Assembly: GCA_035235625.1 (NCBI GenBank)
Contig: CP141145.1
Location: 7,378,001 to 7,442,000, forward strand
Direction: 5' to 3'
Source: Saururus chinensis
Lineage: Eukaryota; Streptophyta; Magnoliopsida; Piperales; Saururaceae
Length of the DNA stretch: 64,000 nucleotides
Made by a program: the position numbers and the translations under genes. This document shows, piece by piece, positions 13,497-25,000 of this stretch. Below the pieces are notes generated by a model. It was not told the DNA's origin and made no database searches. It was given only the letters and a program-made list of their open reading frames with translations. The number at the start of each line of letters is the position of its first letter. Within the stretch, counting starts at the first letter, position 1.

Positions 13497-16405
13497 TGTC
13501 ATGCTAGCTATAACACTTCCCATCAGCACATTTTCATGTCACCTACATATCATGCTATTTGACATATGATCACACTATGCAAACATATTCATGCTATTAG
13601 CATATCATATTATATCCAACATATCTCATCATCACATAGCCATTCTACTTGCATATCATGTTATAGCCGATATTATCTCATCATCACATATTCATGTCAC
13701 CTACATATCATATCATATATAACATGTCTCATCATCACATGTAAACCTCATGCGTCATCATGTGGAATTCACAATCATAATCACATCCTGCATAAATAAC
13801 TTCTCAACATGAACATATCATGCATATCTATTTCTCAATAAAATCATTCACCCTATAAATCAAGTATCTCAAACACATTATCTTCTATATTATGCAAATT
13901 AAGTCATAAGTACATGTGCAACATAAGCTCCATTATCCCTACACAACTTGTGTAAATGAGCACAAAAATCCATACACATGTAACTATTACTGATGAATGT
14001 CTCAACATTGGGAATATCAATTATTTCACCTACCTAGAATGATCCCTTACTGGGAATGTCCAAATTCCACAAAGGGAAAATTAGGGCGCTAGGGAAGTCA
14101 TCCCTCCCTTTGCTCACCAAGGACAATCCTAAAAAGGAAGGTCCAATTTTCACAAAGGAAACTTAGAGCAGTTTGCCGACCAAGGACAAACCAGGCCAGG
14201 AATATCTGATTTATGCAAAGAAAACCTAGGGTAGTGCTCGCCAAGGACAATATCTTGTAGGGGAGAGTCTGATTTCCACTAGGTAAACCTAAAGCACATG
14301 ATAATTGGTTCATGCTGACATATTATGTAGGATTCTGAGGGTCTAGATAACTCAATAAATAAACTCATACCTCAATTAGCTCATTTAAACTCAGGGAGGT
14401 ACCAAGCCATGAGCACTACTCAAAATGAAATCATGTCCTTTCGGACCTAAACGGATTTGATAAGCCTTCGATCAATTAATCAAACAATCAATGACATCCA
14501 TTTGCATCCAATTGATCAAACATGACTAATCATGGTTAATCTCATTTATAAATTATTTTTCATGATGCATGCAACATGGTACATACGTGAGCAATGCTAC
14601 ATGAGTCCAAATACAAGAGACATGCTCGAATCAATCCACATGTGCATCAATCATAGTCTATTGGTGTCAAATAATCATCACAAATCTCTACACATGTGTG
14701 TACATAAATGATAGTGTTCAAGTCTAAGTAAAGACACGTGAAACATGAACAAACCATAATTCATATTATATACATAGATCCATGATTTTATTAAAGTTCT
14801 TTACTAAAATCATGAAGTAAGTATGGTGAAAATATCGAAATACTAGTTCAAGACAAGTATAATCCTCTTGCTAAACCTAGGCAAGGATAAACATTACTAT
14901 ACTTAAGCTAGAACATGAAAACATGATTCACTAATAATTAATTTAACATGTGCAAACACAATCACATCCTCATCGTTATACCTACTAAAATCATCAAGAA
15001 ATCATACGATAGTCATCAAACATGAGTTTAATACAAGTAGAATATTATGCTAAAATTAACCAAATATAGCCTAAATCATGCTTAAATTAGATCATAAATT
15101 CCAAGATGATCTTCATGCAATCCCAGTAGAATTTAAAGGTAGTAGTAACTCATTTTAGTCATAAGAAATTAGATTTATAAAAAGAGAACAAGCATCGACC
15201 AAAATATATAAAAATGGCAAAAACTGTCGTTGGCTTATTAGGCCGTTCAAATAGCTCGTCATACAATCATCGAAATAGGCTATTCGAATGCATGTTGGGT
15301 TGTTCGAATACCCTTAACATTTCACTTTATGCCCATTTCTGGTTCATCTTCAACCTCACGAACGTGAAACCAAAAAAACCTAAAAATGCTAAGAAAATTC
15401 TAAAATTACTCCAAAACCTCATGATATCAAATATAAACCTAAAACATGGTAGATCTAATCATTCTTAGTCTTAATAATAAGAAAATCAACATAAATCACA
15501 TGCTTTTAATAATATACCATTAAAGTAAAAAAATAAGCAAGAACCCACTTAAACCATTCAAACATGAAATCCATACCACAAAACCACTTGAGATGAAAAC
15601 CCTTTACCCTCAAGAAGTTCTTGGGTCTAAAATGAAGCTCTACTCCTTAAGAAATCCCACCCAAAATTAGGGTTTTAATTAATACTTAATTAAAGTTAAC
15701 TATTAAGCTTAAATAACCTTGAAAACAATTAGATCTATGATTTTCATTGATTAAAAATAAAAATCCCTTTTTAGGGTTTGAAATTGAAATTAAAAATAGT
15801 ATTTTTAATGCGATAAATCAAGAATCCATTTGAGAGAAAGTGAAGAATAGAGAGATTAAGAGTAAATCTAGAAGATTAGCGAAGATTAGGGTTTAAAACA
15901 CACCTAAATTGGAATTTCCTCTTTGGGCAGTGGGATTAGGAACCACCTTTTCTCCTAACACGGCCTTTTCCAACTGGGAAATAAGCTAGGGTTTTTCTTA
16001 TATAGTAAGTTATTGAGGTATAAATACAAATCATTAGGCTATAAAAAAGAATTATAACACCCTAAGTGGATAATTTCGCTCCTTTTATAGCTAAAAATGA
16101 GTTTAAAATTTTTGAAACTTATTAAAATAAAACAATTAAAGTTTAGGGTCATGTGGGACACTTGTCATGCAAATGTGGGAGTGGGATCCACACCTTTATT
16201 TTATAAAAAATATACATAAAATTCCTAAAAATAAGATAAACCAAGCTTGATATTAAAACCTATAGAAATGAAATTAAACCTTATTAAAACCATAATTACT
16301 AACTATTAACCCCAAAATCAAGTCTAACTGGCAAATTCCAGCAATACCACACAATAACACATAATTAAATCAAAATTAAACCGGGTTAAAGTTCAAGATT
16401 TTACA

Positions 16406-17830
16406 AGATGGGTGATAAAATGTCAAATTCAAACCAACAAGTAGATAAAACCAATGAATCTTTTTTGAGAAATAGGGAGGAAATCAATTCTGGGTCATTC
16501 ATCTATACGTTCTAATTTTGCCTCTAAGAGAATAGATTCTATTCAATTCCAATCAACGTTCCTAATCTAGGATAAGCAAGAGATAGGATGATTTTATAAC
16601 TCTGCAGTAAGAAACAAGTAGCAGCCAAGAAGTTCTACAAATGACCATAAAGAAGACTATCACGGTGGCAACTTGAACCAAGAAAAACTATGAACCTTAA
16701 TGCACTTTTGACAAAATAAAGAGATGAGATTAAAGCCCTCCCTGTTACAGTTGGTGGGTATTTTTCATTTATGTCTAGGATGAAAGCAAGGAGATAGACT
16801 AGTTTTATTTCTCTGGGTAGAGGTGGTAGATCACTTACAGGAAATGCACCAGTTGAGAAGTTCACGGATTAGCACCTCCCCCCAACTCATGTCCATGTGT
16901 CACATATTTGCTACCATGTTCATACAGCTTCAAAAAACAAAACTGATGTAAATTTTATGGCCATCAAATAGAAGTAAAACCCATCAAAACCAGTAACAAA
17001 ACTTGCAATTCAAATCTAGAAAAATTACCTTAATCAAAGGACCCAGAAAAAGGAAAAAGATGCATAAATTCGATAAATAACATAAACAAGCAGTATTGAG
17101 GGAGCTTTTTACCTTAAAAGAAAAGGTTGGATTACTATCATTGGTGGAGGTTGAGTCCCTACAGTGGGTGTTAACACAAGCAGCAGTAGCGGCACGATTT
17201 GTGCCAAGTTTCGAGATGATGATGTGAAGAACGAGATCTTCTGGTATGCAGCTGTTGGTAAAGGATAAAAGTGAAGAAGGCACTACCAAAGAAGTAGAAA
17301 TGAGAAAAGATGATGCCAAAAAAGGAGAAATCAGAAAAAGGCATTGTCTACAAGGAGAAAAGGGAGATGTGACGCTTGTGTCGAATGCATAACAGAGGAG
17401 GGAAAAGATGAAAGTCCAAGGGTGTTTTAGGCATTAGTGAATAAAATATTACGTAGTAGATTCATTTGTTATGTGTAAATATAAATTTTATGATAAATGT
17501 TATTTGAGTGAAAACTTATCCAAATAAGTTAGAGATGTGACGGTATGTAGAAAATTTCCTAGTCAAAGTGCAGTGCATTTGCACGTAGACAAAGTAAACA
17601 AAAAAAGGAAAATATAAGATCATAATATGTTCTATTTACATAAATGTAATTATTCAATGCCCACAATGCAATGACCAAAACAAAAGGGCAAATAAGTTGA
17701 TTTTGGACAATAAAACATCTAAATATATTAAGTAATGATTATTACTTTAGATGTTTTAATTGATTTTTTATTTTCTAGTTCAAAGCCAATGCACCAATTC
17801 AGCCATGGAGTCCAATGGTGAAGTTATCAT
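16406..17830. other. intergenic DNA with a weak coding-like patch
   Basis: Mostly unassigned. One minus-strand open stretch (see 17110-17319) has a domain-like look. The rest (including the GA-poor AT-rich run 17400-17830) shows nothing I can support. Confidence 0.35.
17110..17319 (-). pseudogene. possible F-box-like exon fragment
   Basis: An open minus-strand stretch starts with ATG at 17319. It contains a CIPEDLVLHII segment followed by SKLG and AAATAACV-like spacing, then RDS. The hydrophobic and charged pattern resembles the N-terminal half of a plant F-box domain (PEDLVLxIxSxL...AAxVCxxWRD). A possible splice donor (AAG followed by GTAAAA) ends the stretch. The key Trp is missing and I find no downstream exon I trust, so this could be a gene fragment or chance. 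Weak call. Confidence 0.3.
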
Positions 17831-17833
17831 GTG

Positions 17834-18370
17834 CACTGCAACAAAATATAGTATTAGTGACGCATAACTAAGCGTCGCTAAAAACAATTATTTGCGACGA
17901 ATAAAAAAGTATCGCATAAATATGAACTATTAGCGACGCATTTTCATATGCGCCGCTAATAGTCGTATATTAGTGACGCTTTAAAGTAAAGCGTCACTAA
18001 TACTTTTCATATGCGCCGCTAATAGTCGTATATTAGTGAACTATTAGGCGTCACTAATACTAATCATATTAGCGATGCTTTATTATAAGCATCGCTAATA
18101 GATATATATTTTAAATTAAAAAAGAAAAAACATATAACTATTAGTGACGCTTGTATTAAGTGTCACTGATAGCATTAGCAATAGCGACTCTTATTCAAAA
18201 GCGTCACTAATAATGTTGCTATTAGCGACGCTTATAAAAGCTATGAATTCAAAATTAAAAAAAGCATCACTAATAGTTATGAATTCAAAATAAAAAAAAC
18301 GTCACTAATAGTTATGAATTCAAAATAAAAAAATAAAAAATTTTAATTATTAGTGACGTTTTTAAATTTG
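17834..18370. repeat. left subterminal palindrome cluster of the CACTA element
   Basis: Repeated TATTAGYGACGC words and their complements, often facing each other. Example: 17968-18002 is a perfect inverted repeat with 16-bp arms (TATTAGTGACGCTTTA and its complement) around a 3-nt spacer. In CACTA elements, subterminal repeats are binding sites for the TnpA-type transposase protein. The same role here is inference. Confidence 0.75.
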
Positions 18371-18621
18371 CGTCGCAAATACCATTTCTAATAGCTTTAT
18401 TAATTTATTTTATTTAATAAATAAATATTAAAAAAATATAATAAAATTCCTAAATATAATATATTTTATTCAATATTTACTATTTGTATATACAATAAAT
18501 AAATATTAAATTTTCAATAAAACTAGTGTTAATAATAGATTAAACTTTCACTATTTATGTATGATATATTTTAGTTCTTAAATTTTATTATTAATTTGAA
18601 AATATAATTTATAATAAAAGA

Positions 18622-21600
18622 GAGAATGAAGGTAGTGCATGGAGGGAGAGTGAAGAGAGGAGAGAGAAGGTGAGGAGAGAGAGGGGGGAAGGTGACAGAG
18701 AGAGGGAGGAGAGAGAGGGTGGAGAGAGAGAGGAGAGAGAGGGTGGAGAGAGAGGAGAGGGAGAGAGAGAGAGGAGAGGGAGAGAGAGAGGGAGAAAGGG
18801 AGAGAGAGGAGAGGGAGAGAGAAAGGAGAGGGATAGAGGGAGAGAGAGGAGAGAGAGAGAGGAGAGGGACAGAGAGAGAAGCGCCAGAGAGAGAGAGGAG
18901 AGAGAGGGAGAGAGAGAGGGTAGAGAGAGAGGGAGGAGAGAGAGAGGGAGGAGAGAGAAGAGGGTGGAGAGAGATAAGAGGGTGGAGAGAGGGAGGAGAG
19001 AGATAGGGAGGAAAGAGAGAGAGAGAGAGGGAGAGGGAGAGGAGAGAGGGTAGAGAGAGAAGAGGGATGAGAGAGAGAAGGTAGAAAGAGAGAAGAGGGT
19101 GGAGAGAGGGAGGAGAGAGAGAGAGAGAGAGGAGGGAGGAGGGAGGAGAGAGAGGAAGAGGGAGAGGGAGAGGAGAGAGGGTAGAGAGAGGAAAGAGAGA
19201 AGAGGGTGGAGAGTGAGAGGAGAGAGAAGAAGGTGGAGGGAGGGAGGAGAGAGGAGAGAGAGGGTAGAAGAGGAATTTTTTATTTGTTTTTTATTTAAAA
19301 TTTAATTAAAAAATAAAAAATATACATTAACGACATATAGGCATATACATTGCTAATATGCTTGAGTGTTAGCAACGTATATACATATACGTTGCTAATA
19401 CCCTTGAGTAGAGAGAGAGGAGAGAGAGAGGGGAGAGAGGGTGGAGGGAGAGAGGGGAGAGAAGAGGGTTGAGGGAGAGAGGGTAGAGAGAGAAGGGAGA
19501 GAGAGAGGGGAGAGAGGGAGAGAGAGGAAAGAGAGAAGAGGGTGGAGGGAGGGAGTAGAGAGAGGAATTTTTTTATTTAAAAATTGATCAAAACATAAAA
19601 AAAGGTATAAGCAACGTAAAGGCATATACGTCGCTAATACCTCTGAGTATTAGCAACGTATAAGCATATATGTTGCTAATACCCTTAGTATTAGCGACAT
19701 ATATGCCTATTCGTTGGTAATACATTTTTATTTATTTATTTATTAATTTTTAAATAAAAAAATAAAATAGAGAAAGGGGGGTGAGAGAGGAGAGATGGAG
19801 GTAGAGGGAGGAGAGAGAGGGGTAGAAGAGAGAGAGGAGAGAAAGAAGGGAGAGAGAAAGGAGAGAGAGGGTAGAGAGAGAGGGGAGAGAGAAGGGAGAG
19901 AGAGGAGAGAGAGAGGAGAGGGAGAGAGGGGGAGAGAGAGAGGAGAGGGATAGAGAGGAGAGAGGAGAGAGAGGAGAGAGAGGGAGAGAGAGGCAGGAGA
20001 GAGAGAAGAGGGTGGAGAGAGGGAGGAGATAGATAGGGAGGAGAGAGAGAGAGAGAGGGAGAGGAGAGAGGGTAGAGAGAGAAGAGGAGGGATGAGAGAG
20101 AGAAGGTAGAAAGAGAGAAGAGGGTGGAGAGAGGGAGGAGAGAGAGAGAGAGAGAGGGAGGAGGGAGGAGAGAGAGGAAGAGGGAGAGGGAGAGGAGAGA
20201 GGGTAGAGAGAGGAAAGAGAGAAGAGGGTGGAGAGTGAGAGGAGAGAGAAGAAGGTGGAGGGAGGGAGGAGAGAGGAGAGAGAGGGTAGGAGAGGAATTT
20301 TTTATTTGTTTTTTATTTAAAATTTAATTAAAAAATAAAAATATACATTAACGACATATAGGCATATACATTGCTAATATGCTTGAGTGTTAGCAACGTA
20401 TATACATATACGTTGCTAATACCCTTGAGTAGAGAGAGAGGAGAGAGAGAGGGGAGAGAGGGTGGAGGGAGAGAGGGGAGAGAAGAGGGTGGAGGGAGAG
20501 AGGGTAGAGAGAGAAGGGAGGGAGAGAGGGGAGAGAGGGAGAGAGAGGAAAGAGAGAAGAGGGGGGAGGGAGGGAGTAGAGAGAGGAATTTTTTTATTTA
20601 AAAATTGATCAAAACATAAAAAAAGGTATAAGCAACGTAAAGGCATATACGTCGCTAATACCTCTGAGTATTAGCGACGTATAAGTATATATGTTGCTAA
20701 TACCCTTAGTATTAGCGACATATATGCCTATTCGTTGGTAATACATTTTTATTTATTTATTTATTAATTTTTAAATAAAAAAATAAAATAGAGAAAGGGG
20801 GGTGAGAGAGGAGAGATGGAGGTAGAGGGAGGAGAGAGAGGGGTAGAAGAGAGAGAGGAGAGAAAGAAGGGAGTGAGAAAGGAGAGAGAGGGTAGAGAGA
20901 GAGGGGAGAGAGAGAAGGGAGAGAGAGGAGAGAGAGAGGAGAGGGAGAGAGGGGGAGAGAGAGAGAGGAGAGGGATAGAGAGGAGAGAGGAGAGAGAGAG
21001 GAGAGATAGGAGAGAGAGGGAGGAGAGAGAGAGGCAGGAGAGAGAGAGAAGAGGGTGGAGAGAGGGAGGAGATAGATAGGGAGGAGAGAGGAGAGAGAGG
21101 GAGAGGAGAGAGGGTAGAGAGAGAAGAGGAGGGATGAGAGAGAGAAGGTAGAAAGAGAGAAGAGGGTGGAGAGAGGGAGGAGAGAGAGGAGGGAGGAGGG
21201 AGGAGGGAGAGGGAAAGGGAGAGGAGAGAGGGTAGAGAGAGGAGAGAGAGAAGAGGAGGGATGAGAGAGGGAAGGTAGAGAGAGAGAAAGAGAAGAGGGT
21301 GGAGAGGGGGAGGAGAGAGAGGAGAGAGATGAGGGTGGAGGGAGTGAGGAGAGAGAGAGGAGTGAGGAGATAGGAGAGAAAGAGGGTAGAGAGAGGATTT
21401 TTTTATTTTTTTTATTTTTTATTTAAAAATTAATTTAAAAATAAAAAATATATATTAGCGACGTATAGGCATATATATTGCTAATATGTTTGAGTGTTAG
21501 CAACGTATATATGATACGTCGCTAATACCCTTGAGTAGAGAGAGAAGAGAGAAAAAGAGGGGAGAGAGAGAGGGGAGAGAGAAGAGGTTGGAGGGAGGAG

Positions 21601-23415
21601 GGAGAGAGGGTAGAGAGAGAAGGGACAGAGAGAGGGGAGAGAGGAAAGAGAGAAGTGGGTGGAGGGAGTAGAGAGAGGATTTTTTTATTTTATTTAAAAA
21701 TTTATTAAAAAATGAAAAAGGTATAAGCGACGCATTGGCATATACGTCGCTAATACTAAGAGGTATTAGCGACGTATAAGCGTATATGTCGCTAATACAC
21801 TTAGTATTAGCGACGTATATGCCTTTGCGTTGGTAATACATTTTTATTTATTTTTTCATTAATTTTTAAATAAAAAAATAAAATATAGAAAGGGGGTGAG
21901 AGAGGAGATATGGAGATAGAGGGAGGAGAGAGAGAGAGAGGGGAGGGAGAAGAGAGAGAGAGGAGAGAGAGAAGGGAGAGAGAAAGGAGAGAGAGGGGAT
22001 AGGGAGAGAGGGTAGAGAGAGAGGGGAAGAGAGAAGGGAGAGAGAGGGGAGAGAGTGACGGTAGGGAGAGAAGGGAGAAAGAGAGAGAGGAGAGAGAGAA
22101 GAGGGTGGGGGGAGGGAGGAGAGAGAGAGGTAGAGAGAGGAGAGAGAGAGGAGAGGGGAGAGGGCAGAGAGGGAGAGAGATGAGAGAGAGAAAAGGGTGG
22201 AGGGTGGGAGGAGAGAGGAAATTTTTTTATTTTATTTGTTTTTTATTTTTTTATTTAAAAATTAATTAAAAAAATAAAAAAATATTAGCGACATAGAGGC
22301 ATATACCTTTGAGTATTAGCAATGTATATGAATATACATTGCTAAGACATTTTTTTATTTTTCATTAATTTTGAAATAAAAAATTATAAAGTAGAGAGAG
22401 GGCGGAGAGAGAGGAGAGAGGGAGGAGAGAGAGTGAGAGGGAGAGAGAGAGTGGAGGGAGAAGGGAGAAGGGAGAGAGAGAAGGGAGAGAGAGGAGAGAG
22501 AGAAAGGAGAGAGAGAAAGAGAAGAGAGAGAGGAGAGAGAGAAGAGGGTGTAGGGAGGGAGGAGAGAGAGGGTAGAGAGGGAGGGAGAGAGAAAGAGAGG
22601 AGAGAGGGAGGGAGAGAGAGGAAAGAGAGAACAGGGTGGAGACAGGAGGAGAGAGAGGAAATTTATTTATTTTATTTTTTTTTATTTTTTTTAAAAAATT
22701 GATTAAAAAATAAAAAAGTATTAGTGACATATAGGCATATACGTCGTTAATACCATTGAGTATTAGCGACGTATAAGCATATACGTTGCTAATACCCTTA
22801 GTATTAGCGATGTATATGTTTATGTATCACTAATACATTTTTATTTTTTATTTATCATTAATTTTTAAATAAAAAATAGAGAGAGGGAGAGAGTGAGAGG
22901 AGAGAGGGAGAGAGGGAGGAGAGAGAGAGGGAGAGATAGGGAGAGATAGGGGAGAGGGAAGGGAGAGAGAGTGAAGAGAGAGAGAAGGAGGAGAGATACG
23001 GGAGAGAGAGAGTGAAGAGAGGAGAAGGAGGAGAGATACGGGAGAGAGAGAGTGAAGAGAGAGAGAAGGAGGAGAGATACGGGAGAGAGAGAGTGAAGAG
23101 AGAGAGAAGGGGAGAGAGAAGGGAGAGAGAGAGAGGAGAGAGAGAGGGTAGAGAGAGAGGACAGAGAGAGGAGGGAGGGAGAGAGAGGGAGGAGAGACGG
23201 AGAGAGAGAGAGGAGAAAGGAGAAAGGAGAGAGGAGGAGGTAGGGAGAGAGAGAGGGAGGAGAGATAGAGAGGAGGGAGTAGAGAGAGGAGAGACAGAGA
23301 GATAGAAGATGGGGAAGAGAGAGAGGGAGCGGAGAGAGAGAGGAGATAGGGAGAGAGAGGGGAGAGAAGAGAGAGAGAGAAAGGGGAGGGAAGAGAGAGA
23401 GAGGGGAGCGGATAT
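18622..23415. repeat. GA-rich higher-order repeat array inside the CACTA element
   Basis: Blocks of (GA)n/(GGAGA)n of several hundred bases alternate with about 100-200-bp AT-rich spacers. Each spacer contains T-rich/A-rich runs and facing TTAGCGACGTAT / ATACGTYGCTAATA modules. The spacer beginning AGGAATTTTTTATTTG recurs at about 19271 and 20293, an offset of about 1022 bp, and the two 1-kb units are nearly identical. A diverged third unit is visible from about 21.1 to 22.2 kb, with further degenerate ones to 23.4 kb. Arg/Glu-rich frames on the plus strand, and Ser/Leu/Pro-rich ones on the minus strand, are artefacts of the GA/TC composition. Confidence 0.85.
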
Positions 23416-23624
23416 GATTTTTATTTAAAAAATAGGAGTACTAGCGACGTATATGTGTATACATTGCTAATACTATATAGTATTAGCAACATATAGTTTT
23501 ATACGTTGCTAATGTTATGTTGTATTAGCGATGTTCACTGTGAGAGCGTCGCTAATTCAATTTTTTTAAAAAAATACTACGGGAGAAATTCCTCCCGCAC
23601 GTGGAAATTTTATGCTCAGGCAAA

Positions 23625-24335
23625 ATTTCCCCCACTCCCTATAACTATCCCTGGCCCCCTCTCCCATCTTTCCCCCCGCCCCGCCACCTCTCCGTCCTGC
23701 CACCCCGCCGCCTCCTCCGCCTCTCGCCCCCACCGCCCTGTCCTCTAGACCACCACGCCCTCCGTTGCCCCCTCCTTCCTCTTTCTTTCAGCCCTGTTGC
23801 CCACCGCCGTGTCTCCCCTCCCTCAACGCCGCGTCTCCCCTCCGCCCACAGCCTACCGTCCTCCGCCGCCCTCCCACCCCTCCGGTTCCCCTCCCCCTTC
23901 TCCGCCTTGCCCTATTCCCCCTCTCCTTCTGCTTCAGTTCCCCCATCCCTCCCCCTGCTCCAGCTGCCTCGTCGCACAACGTCACATCTCTGTGCCGCCC
24001 GTCTGCCCATGGCCTGCCATCTTCAGCCGCCCTCCCACCCCTCCGCCCCCTTCTCCGCCCTTCCTCGTTCCCCTTTCCCTCTGCTCTGGTCCCCCCTCCC
24101 TCCCCTTGCTCCAGCCACCCCGTCACCCGCCGCCGCGTCTCCTAGCCATTCACCGCCCCTCGGCCCACGGCATTCCGTCTTATGCTGCCCTCCCACCCCT
24201 TTGGTCCCCCATTTCTCCGCCCTGCTCCGTTCCCCCTCTCCCTCTGCTCCGGTCCCCCCCCCCCATGCTCCACCTCACCCCCTTATGTCCCCCCTCACCC
24301 CCTGCTGCCCCCCTCCCTCCTTTAATTTTTAGAGA
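23625..24335. repeat. C-rich low-complexity block with ~160-bp tandem units
   Basis: Strongly CT/CC-rich stretch in an otherwise AT/GA-rich element. A GCCCTCCCACCCC word recurs at 23868, 24029 and 24187 (offsets 161 and 158), each within a similar surrounding context, giving about three diverged tandem units. Long Pro/Ser/Leu frames stay open in more than one plus-strand frame (for example 23601-24332) and on the minus strand. That is the behaviour of stop-poor GC-rich repeat DNA rather than of a protein gene. Confidence 0.7.
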
Positions 24336-24439
24336 ATGGGGGAGGAGCTAGGGGTCTAGATTCTGGTGCCCCTCCGTCTTCCGGCCCAACGGGGATTTTT
24401 TTTTAAAACAAAAAATTATTAGCTAAGTGTAGCTATTTG

Positions 24440-25000
24440 ATTTTTTTAAATATTAATTACTACCGACTCTTTTTTAAGCATCGCTAGTAATTAATTTTTT
24501 AAAAAAAGTAATTATTAGCGACGTTTAAAAAACGTCGCTAATAATGACTTATTAACAACACTTTAAATATACTTTACTAATAAGTTACTTTTTAATTTTT
24601 TTTATAAATACTTTTTCTATTAGCGTCGTATACATAAGTGTCGCTAATAATAACTTAGTAGCATCGCTGATATCTATACGTCATTTATAAATTATGCTTT
24701 AATTATTTTTGAAAATTATTTTCTATTAGCGACGTATAAACAAGTGTCGTTAATAGTTTATCATTAGCGATGTTATAAATTATGCGTCGCTAATAAGTTA
24801 TTATTAGCGATGCATAATTATTCGTCACTAATACTCCTTATTAGCGACACTTTTATTTATGTCGCGAATTGGTAACAGTGAGACATAATAGCAATGACAG
24901 TTTTTTCGACGCTTATAGCAACGTTTATTATACGTCGCTAATAACCATTAGTGATGCTTATGGGACTATTAGTGACGCAATAATCCTTTTTGTTGTAGTG
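24440..25000. repeat. right subterminal palindrome cluster of the CACTA element
   Basis: Facing TTATTAGCGACG words as on the left side. 24511-24545 is a perfect inverted repeat with 16-bp arms (ATTATTAGCGACGTTT and complement) and a 3-nt spacer, the same geometry as the left-end palindrome at 17968. The cluster ends at the terminal TTGTTGTAGTG. Confidence 0.75.

Larger units (their letters stand above)
9767..16405 (-). mobile_element. solo LTR F of the long-LTR gypsy family, interrupted by solo LTR E
   Basis: Left border TGTCACAATCCGG at 9767 corresponds to the TGTCACGCC border of the LTRs of element D (57076). The right border ends in TTTTACA at 16405, like the CCTTACA ends of the D LTRs. 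The sequence is collinear with the D LTR: a tract around 10180-10230 with the GGTGAGxxxxAAxCTxAGxAA motif, ATACGTGAGCAA near 14585, paired TTCGA words at 15239-15311 and a TATA-like word near 16000. Removing the inserted LTR E and one TSD leaves about 3.54 kb, close to the D LTR length of 3.64 kb. No internal retroelement sequence adjoins it, so it is a solo LTR. Its own TSD is not clear (ATACT left, AGATG right). Confidence 0.8.
17834..25000. mobile_element. non-autonomous CACTA (En/Spm-like) element, 7.2 kb
   Basis: Left terminus CACTGCAACAAAA and right terminus TTTTTGTTGTAGTG form the short CACTA-type terminal inverted repeat. A perfect 3-bp target-site duplication, GTG, lies at 17831-17833 and 25001-25003, as is diagnostic for this superfamily. 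Subterminal regions (17834-18600 and 24440-25000) hold many copies of TATTAGCGACG and its complement, mostly as paired palindromes. No TnpA or TnpD transposase segment is visible, so mobility would need a partner element. The interior is GA-rich and C-rich low-complexity DNA, described separately. Confidence 0.9.

Noticed and set aside
9767..16405. A giant foldback element or palindromic gene duplication
   Set aside because: TSD TGTCA and LTR borders show it is one solo LTR nested in another in reverse orientation.
16635..16865. 76-codon minus-strand frame below the F-box-like patch, as a second exon
   Set aside because: No domain similarity I can defend and no clear splice acceptor linking it to the fragment at 17110-17319.
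18670..19305. Arg/Glu/Gly-rich open frames of up to 127 codons on the plus strand
   Set aside because: They are the necessary translation of (GA)n and (GGAGA)n DNA, in which stop codons are rare. Neighbouring frames and repeat units give the same kind of product, with no domain or start context.
19395..22730. Ser/Leu/Pro-rich open frames on the minus strand
   Set aside because: Same low-complexity DNA read as (TC)n. The nearly identical frames at 19395 and 20416 simply reflect the 1.02-kb tandem unit.
23601..24351. Proline-rich open frames of up to 243 codons, resembling extensin-like proteins
   Set aside because: Several overlapping frames on both strands are open together. There is no signal peptide and no regular SPPPP motif, and the tract is a tandem C-rich repeat inside a transposon.
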